From Desulfobulbus sp. (lineage in GTDB: Bacteria; Desulfobacterota; Desulfobulbia; Desulfobulbales; Desulfobulbaceae), in NCBI GenBank assembly GCA_030600525.1, contig JAUVLX010000114.1, forward strand, positions 1 through 9,743: 9,743 nucleotides of DNA, given 5' to 3'. Below the pieces are notes generated by a model. The model was not told the DNA's origin, did not search any database, and saw only the letters and a list, made by a program, of their open reading frames with translations. The position numbers and the translations under genes are program-made. This document shows, one piece after another, positions 5,481-9,743 of the stretch (its first letter is position 1; the number at the start of each line of letters is the position of its first letter).

Positions 5481-5578
5481 CTTGCCGCTTGAATCACATT
5501 CCAGAGTTGGTCTTCGAAATAGTCAGCAAAACTCTGTCGTACTGCTGTTTCGTCATCCAATATCAGAACTGTATTCAT
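5466..5578 (-). pseudogene. Response regulator receiver domain, N-terminal fragment
   Basis: ATG at 5578 lies 33 bases after the histidine kinase stop and follows AGGGA with a nine-base spacer. It opens MNTVLILDDETAVRQSFADY, continuing FEDQLWNVIQAASAEEA. The paired acidic residues (D8, D9) and the alpha-1/beta-2 pattern are those of a CheY-like receiver. Similarity ends near residue 37, before the phosphorylated Asp. The frame then runs into substrate-binding-protein DNA out of frame and stops at TGA (5420-5422). It was probably the fourth gene of the signalling operon at 5612-9325, a natural phosphoacceptor for the upstream kinase. The fragment cannot be phosphorylated. Confidence 0.75.
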
Positions 5579-5611
5579 TGAGTTTTTTCCCTAAGGATAC
5601 ACAGGTTGCAC

Positions 5612-6868
5612 TTATATCTGCTGTGTCTGTGGTTGTTGTTTTGTAGTATTGGGAATGTGTATGGTGATGAGCGTGCCTTCGTTTAGGGTGCTGTCACATT
5701 CAATTTCGCCCCCTAATTTTTCGCTTACAAGATTGTAAACCAGGTGCATACCCAGTCCTGTGCCGCCGGCTCCTCGTTTGGTCGTGTAGAAAGGGTCAAA
5801 AATCCTTTGTCGTTGTTCCGGGGTCATGCCCTTACCGTTATCGGAGTAGCGGAGGGTGATCGATGATTTTTCTGTTTCCACCGCAATTGTAATTTGGCCC
5901 TCCTCGATAGTTTCAAACCCATGGAGTAGTGAGTTCATGATGAGGTTGGTTAAAATCTGGGAAATGGCGCCAGGGAAGCTGTTCACGACTAATTTATCTG
6001 GGCAGTCGATGAGAATAGTGTGTTTGGTTTTTTTTATTCTTGGATGGAGGCTAAAGAGAACCTCTTCAATATAGTCTTTAACATTAAAGGTTCGTCTTTC
6101 ATCGCTGCTTTGATCTACAGCAATCTGTTTAAAACCGGTGATCAACTGGGCCGCACTATTTAAATTGGTTAAGGTGACCTGACAGGCCTCTTTGCAGTCG
6201 GCAAGAAAATTTTCGAGGTCACTTCTTTTGGCTTCTCCGCTATCAAAGAGTTTTTGAAAAGCTGCTGTTGTATCATGGAGATATGAAATTCCGGTAACAC
6301 CGATACCGATTGGGGTATTTATCTCGTGCGCTACCCCTGCCACAAGATCACCAAGGGCTGCCATTTTTTCGGATTGAATAAGTTTTTTTTCCGCTTTTTG
6401 GCGGTCATGAATTTCCCGTTGTAGCTCTTTTGTCTGTCTTTCTAAGCTTTTTTGGTACTCTTTATTCTCTGCTATGAGTCGTGCCCGCTCTAAAACTTTT
6501 TCTACTGCTTGCAGTAGGGTTTTCAGGTTGAAGAGAGGTTTTACAAGATAGTCCCAGGCTCCTTCCCGCACAGCTTCAATTGCATCTCCTAAAACGCCAG
6601 CTCCCGAAATGACTATGATGGGTATATCAGAGTATTGTTCATGAACAGTGCGTACAACTTCAATGCCATCGACTTCCGGCATCTTCATATCACACAGAAT
6701 GACATCAGGACAGTGCTTTTCAATCATTTCTAGGCCTATTCGGCCATTTTCGGCCTTAATGACGGAGTAACCACTGTCTTCTAGTATGTCAGAAAAACAT
6801 TCTCGAATAGATATTTCGTCGTCAATCGTGAGTACCAGTGGGTGTTCTCTTTTGCTGGGTTCTATCAT
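5612..6868 (-). CDS. Receiver-coiled coil-histidine kinase (418 aa)
   Basis: I use ATG at 6868 because GAGG lies five bases upstream; a TTG at 6895 would add nine residues. In the longer numbering, the receiver domain covers about residues 19-137 (acidic pair D25/D26, phosphoacceptor D69 in ILCDMKMP, Ser97, Lys119). It is followed by a charged coiled coil (140-175). The HisKA dimerisation domain carries the autophosphorylated H190 in LVAGVAHEINTP. The ATPase domain follows: N317 and N321 (N box), DNGKGM (352-357, G1), FDPFYTTK (366-373, F box) and GGTGLGMHL (377-385, G2). All catalytic motifs are intact. There is no membrane segment, so it is cytosolic and presumably driven by phosphorylation of its own receiver. 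It sits 68 bases downstream of the HD-GYP gene and just upstream of the response-regulator fragment. Confidence 0.93.
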   Translation of the reverse strand: MIEPSKREHPLVLTIDDEISIRECFSDILEDSGYSVIKAENGRIGLEMIEKHCPDVILCDMKMPEVDGIEVVRTVHEQYSDIPIIVISGAGVLGDAIEAVREGAWDYLVKPLFNLKTLLQAVEKVLERARLIAENKEYQKSLERQTKELQREIHDRQKAEKKLIQSEKMAALGDLVAGVAHEINTPIGIGVTGISYLHDTTAAFQKLFDSGEAKRSDLENFLADCKEACQVTLTNLNSAAQLITGFKQIAVDQSSDERRTFNVKDYIEEVLFSLHPRIKKTKHTILIDCPDKLVVNSFPGAISQILTNLIMNSLLHGFETIEEGQITIAVETEKSSITLRYSDNGKGMTPEQRQRIFDPFYTTKRGAGGTGLGMHLVYNLVSEKLGGEIECDSTLNEGTLITIHIPNTTKQQPQTQQI

Positions 6869-6936
6869 TTCGGCCTCAAGGTATTTACACTGCAATAAGA
6901 GTGGTGCTGAAAACGAGGATGCTTTTTGAGTGAGGA

Positions 6937-8472
6937 TTAATCCACAAACTTGTCTCGAATTGTGAGGAATTGATCAAGATTTTCCAGAAATAAATCTGTC
7001 AACAACGGATCAAAGTGTTTCCCCCGTTCTTTTTTAAAGAGATCAAGGATTTTATCCAGCGGCCAGGCTTTTTTATAGCAACGTTCACTGCCAAGAGCGT
7101 CAAATACATCTGCTATGGCCGTAATTCGGCCATAGATGTGGATGTCGTCACCCTTAAGGCCTTCTGGGTAACCGGTGCCGTCCCATTTTTCATGGTGGGT
7201 CAGGGCTATAATGGCACTTAAATTCATCACCATCAGAGTTGATTGTTTTAATATTTCATGGCCTCGGACTGAGTGGGTCATTATGATTTTCCACTCCTCT
7301 TTGTCTAGTTTGCCGGGTTTAGTGAGAATTGCATCAGGTATAGCTATTTTACCAATATCATGCATGGGAGAGGCAGTTTTAATGAGTTCAGCCTCGTTTT
7401 TGTCAAGCCCCACAAGCAGGGCGAGCAGCTCAGTGTAGTGTGCCACTCGCTTGACATGATTACCTGTCTCATTAGAACGAGATTCAACTACCTCACCCAT
7501 CCGGTAAATCATTTCCTTTTGGCTACCTGTTATGGCTTCGTTGAGGTGTATATTTTCTAGAGTAACTATGAGGTTCTCTGTGAAAATATTGAGGAGTCGA
7601 ACATCAAGGTCTGAAAGAGGCTGATTGATTTGGGCAAAAAATAGTATGACGCGGTTGTAGTTGGCGCAGTACATAACAAATTTGTCTTTAGCAAAGATGT
7701 TTTGTTGTTGACTTATCGCCTCCAACATTAGCTCTTTTTTATCTGCAGGGAGATCGGTGAGGTTAATGAAATAGATACCTAAGGGGTTGTCTGGCGAATA
7801 TACTTCAAGGCACTGGTCAATTAGGATATACCCTTCAGCTCTGCAGGAAAAAATGGTTGTATCCTCGATGTTGAGAAGGTTTGCAAGTTGCTCGACGGTG
7901 ACACGAATAAATTCAGCAAGAGCACTTCTTGAAGAAATTCCTCTGGAGGCAATAATGAGCTTTTCTAGACCTTTTCTGCTTTTTTCCAGGGTGATAATAT
8001 CCCTGTACGCCCTTAGAGTGGAGTACATCAGGGTGAAAAGTTTGTTGGCTGTAAGTTCCGTTTTTGTTTTGTAGTCATTAATATCAAAATTTTGAATGAC
8101 TTCCCTTTCCGGTGCTTGGCCTGGCTGCCCTGTTCTCAGTACTATTCTGACATTTGAATTGCACAGATCTTTACGTATTTTCCTGACGAGGTTAAGGCCC
8201 GCATGCTCGGATTCCATGACGACGTCGAGTAAAATAATCGCGATGTCAGGATGTTGTTGGAGGTGATTGAGGGCTTCTTTTGCGGAATAAGCGTGGAGTA
8301 AAGTCAGCTCCCTGTTGTCGAAAGTGAAGTCTTTGAGCGTTAGTGTTGTTACCTGGTGAACACCTTCTTCGTCATCTACAACAAGAACCTTCCATGGTGC
8401 ATATAACTGAGTTTTGCTGATTATTTTTTCTTCATCTTTTAAAATCAGTTCATCCATCGTACTTGCCTTCAT
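6937..8472 (-). CDS. Receiver-DUF3369-HD-GYP protein, predicted c-di-GMP phosphodiesterase (511 aa)
   Basis: The N-terminal receiver (about 28-155) has the acidic pair D33/D34, phosphoacceptor D83 in IILLDVVM and a conserved Lys in NDYKTK. The middle (about 165-315) matches the GAF-like DUF3369 region usual in this architecture. The C-terminal HD-GYP domain (about 318-505) keeps its metal and active-site motifs: H339 in GNHVKRV, HDIGKIAIPD (371-380), H405 in GHEIL, HHEKWDGTGYP (426-436) with the DGTGYP signature, and IADVFDAL (453-460). It should hydrolyse c-di-GMP in the cytosol under phosphorylation control. ATG at 8472 lies one base after the HDOD stop, implying coupled translation; an in-frame ATG at 8457, preceded by AAGG, is an alternative start. 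Length is normal and the stop is TAA. Confidence 0.93.
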   Translation of the reverse strand: MKASTMDELILKDEEKIISKTQLYAPWKVLVVDDEEGVHQVTTLTLKDFTFDNRELTLLHAYSAKEALNHLQQHPDIAIILLDVVMESEHAGLNLVRKIRKDLCNSNVRIVLRTGQPGQAPEREVIQNFDINDYKTKTELTANKLFTLMYSTLRAYRDIITLEKSRKGLEKLIIASRGISSRSALAEFIRVTVEQLANLLNIEDTTIFSCRAEGYILIDQCLEVYSPDNPLGIYFINLTDLPADKKELMLEAISQQQNIFAKDKFVMYCANYNRVILFFAQINQPLSDLDVRLLNIFTENLIVTLENIHLNEAITGSQKEMIYRMGEVVESRSNETGNHVKRVAHYTELLALLVGLDKNEAELIKTASPMHDIGKIAIPDAILTKPGKLDKEEWKIIMTHSVRGHEILKQSTLMVMNLSAIIALTHHEKWDGTGYPEGLKGDDIHIYGRITAIADVFDALGSERCYKKAWPLDKILDLFKKERGKHFDPLLTDLFLENLDQFLTIRDKFVD

Positions 8473-8473
8473 C

Positions 8474-9325
8474 TTAGAGAGTAAAGATACTCAACATTTC
8501 TGGACCAGCTTCATTTGTTTTTGCCATTACTGTATCCAGATCTTCTTGCGATAGCCCCTTTGTTGTTAAAGAATATTCTTCAATCGTTTTACGAAACTTT
8601 TGATCTTGCCCCTGTTCTGCTCTAAGCATATCTGATGCAAGTCTGGTGGCGATGTGGAGTATACAGCTGGACAATGTATGCTCTTGTGCGTTGATTGGTG
8701 AATGTTGATACCTTATAGGGGCTATGATTTCATCAGGTAAATTCCAGGTATCGAGAAGGCTCGCACTAGCTTCTGCCATTGAGAAACCGAGCACTTCTTT
8801 TTCCCGCTTCCAGGGAAGCTGGTTATTGTTTAGCGGGTCAATGGCACTCATCGCAATATCAGGCGCGTATTTGACCACAGCGAGAGTACCTATGTTGCAA
8901 AGCAGCCCTGAAACAAAAAGGCTCTCCTTATTGTTGTTTTTTTGACCAGCTATGTCTTGAGCGATTAATGCTGAATAGACCGAATGTTTCCATAGGGTTT
9001 TTAATTCTATGTAGCTTCCTCCTGCTGCACGGATAATTGACGCAGCTGATGTTGCAATAGCCAATGTGTAAAGCTGCTTTGTGCCAACGAAAGTGATCGC
9101 CTGGGAAAGAGAAGAAATCTGTTTTGGGAAATAATAGAGAGAACTGTTAACTAGTTTGAGTAACCTTGCTGTGAGGGCAGGGTCTTTGACAATCAGTTCT
9201 GACAGGTCATCAGTCGACGAATTCGGGTCGTCAGCGATCCGTTTGAGCTGGAGGCAGATATCCGGTAAAGTAAGCAGGGCTCCTGAGATTTCAATTACTT
9301 TTTTAAGATCAATAAGATGAGTCAA
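8474..9325 (-). CDS. HDOD domain protein (283 aa)
   Basis: Residues 12-205 form an HDOD output domain: LPDICLQLKRI, KDPALTARLLKLVNSS, ISSLSQAITFVG, LWKHSVYSALIA and LGFSMAEASASLLDTWNLP. The HD-type metal ligands are lost: where hydrolases have LLHDIG this protein has LLCNIG (142-146), and the later His before AE is Met. It is therefore probably a protein-interaction or signalling module without hydrolase activity, as is typical of HDOD. I chose the TTG at 9325 because AGGGA sits eight bases upstream and no ATG or GTG is closer to the conserved start. It is the first gene of an operon, only one base from the HD-GYP gene, so it probably acts with that protein in c-di-GMP-linked control. Confidence 0.9.
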   Translation of the reverse strand: MTHLIDLKKVIEISGALLTLPDICLQLKRIADDPNSSTDDLSELIVKDPALTARLLKLVNSSLYYFPKQISSLSQAITFVGTKQLYTLAIATSAASIIRAAGGSYIELKTLWKHSVYSALIAQDIAGQKNNNKESLFVSGLLCNIGTLAVVKYAPDIAMSAIDPLNNNQLPWKREKEVLGFSMAEASASLLDTWNLPDEIIAPIRYQHSPINAQEHTLSSCILHIATRLASDMLRAEQGQDQKFRKTIEEYSLTTKGLSQEDLDTVMAKTNEAGPEMLSIFTL

Positions 9326-9343
9326 AAAAATATTCCCTAAATT
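9318..9343 (-). promoter_or_regulatory. Shine-Dalgarno supporting a TTG start of the HDOD gene
   Basis: On the minus strand AGGGA is followed by an eight-base A/T spacer and then TTG ACT CAT. The T-tract of seven just before the TTG makes this start region slippery and weakly structured. A TTG start commonly lowers translation, which could set the level of the whole coupled operon. Confidence 0.5.
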
Positions 9344-9743
9344 GTTGGTAAAAATCGATGGTTATACCATTTCGTTGGTGCAGAGAAAATTCCTGTTTAA
9401 CTCTATAAAGACGTTGAGGTCGATGTTAAATGATATCATCATAATAATGAGCTAAGAAAGAGAACATGTCTGTTTTTTGGCTTTTATGCTCTTTTGTTAG
9501 TAATATCATGAACTTACTCTATGGAGGTTGCAGGGATAAGTAATTGGCAGAAAAATTTAATTTTAAAACATTTTTCAACACCCTTTATATGCCAATGAGG
9601 TGAGAAATACAAATTCATCAAGCGCATTCTTTAAATTTCATTCTGTCATTTTGCAAAAATAAATAAGGGGGTTGACTGGCTGGAACAATTACTATCTTAG
9701 GTATTTGCGAAAATAATTTAAAGGGTGATGTTTCCATTTTTTT
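9326..9743. other. A/T-rich intergenic region at the right edge
   Basis: No frame with a ribosome-binding site and protein-like content is visible on either strand. It holds the candidate promoter and palindrome for the signalling operon (9402-9439). A TTGACT at 9672-9677 reads rightward, with only a poor -10 (TCTTAG at 17 bases, or TATCTT at 15). An ATG near 9728 after AAAGGG has too short a spacer and too few bases before the edge to be called a gene. Confidence 0.5.
9402..9439 (-). promoter_or_regulatory. Candidate promoter with adjacent 10-bp palindrome
   Basis: On the minus strand a -35-like TTAACA (9424-9429) and a -10-like TATAGA (9402-9407) are separated by 16 bases, 77 bases before the TTG start of the HDOD gene. 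The perfect palindrome ATGATATCAT (9430-9439) directly abuts the -35 and could be an operator. Both hexamers deviate from consensus, so this is a candidate only. It would drive the HDOD, HD-GYP and kinase operon. Confidence 0.3.

Noticed and set aside
9728..9743. Possible gene start at the right edge after AAAGGG
   Set aside because: The spacer is only two bases and five codons are too few to judge.

Overview
The window looks like a chromosomal stretch from a Gram-negative bacterium with a large signalling repertoire. The best guess is a member of the Desulfobacterota (delta-proteobacterial sulfate reducers or their relatives). This rests on the kinds of genes present (receiver-DUF3369-HD-GYP, HDOD, receiver-histidine kinase, OFA-type MFS carrier) and on two conserved hypothetical families I associate with that group. 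No rRNA or other marker gene confirms it. Coding density is low on the left and normal on the right.

Layout. Positions 1-1155 hold no convincing intact gene. They contain a 185-bp, nearly full-length palindrome (81-265), two further inverted repeats (570-639 and 972-1022), a minus-strand frame interrupted by TAG and TGA (249-842), a possible solute-binding-protein tail (423-509) and a possible 40-codon ORF (914-1036). A Cys-rich hypothetical gene follows on the plus strand (1156-1728). It converges on a minus-strand conserved hypothetical gene (1989-2621). The 260 bases between them are packed with hairpins.

From 2788 to 5578 everything reads on the minus strand. This part is a chain of broken genes around one intact EamA-type permease (4204-5109). 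An OFA-type MFS carrier has lost its N-terminus and has TGA in place of a conserved Trp codon; it is joined to the N-terminal half of rpiB. The C-terminal end of a TetR-type regulator directly abuts the EamA stop codon. The first 37 or so codons of a response regulator are joined to an ABC-type substrate-binding protein that carries two further frameshifts.

From 5612 to 9325 lies an intact minus-strand signalling operon: HDOD protein, receiver-DUF3369-HD-GYP protein (predicted c-di-GMP phosphodiesterase), and receiver-coiled coil-histidine kinase. The response-regulator fragment just downstream was probably its fourth gene. Positions 9326-9743 are an intergenic leader with a candidate promoter and a 10-bp palindrome.

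The main message is a contrast between an intact c-di-GMP/phosphorelay operon and an adjacent region of gene erosion by deletion fusions, one nonsense change and small indels. That pattern fits a genome losing accessory genes, for example in a host-associated or otherwise restricted lifestyle. A collapsed or chimeric assembly must be excluded. I do not see a defence system, CRISPR array, tRNA, rRNA or intact transposase.
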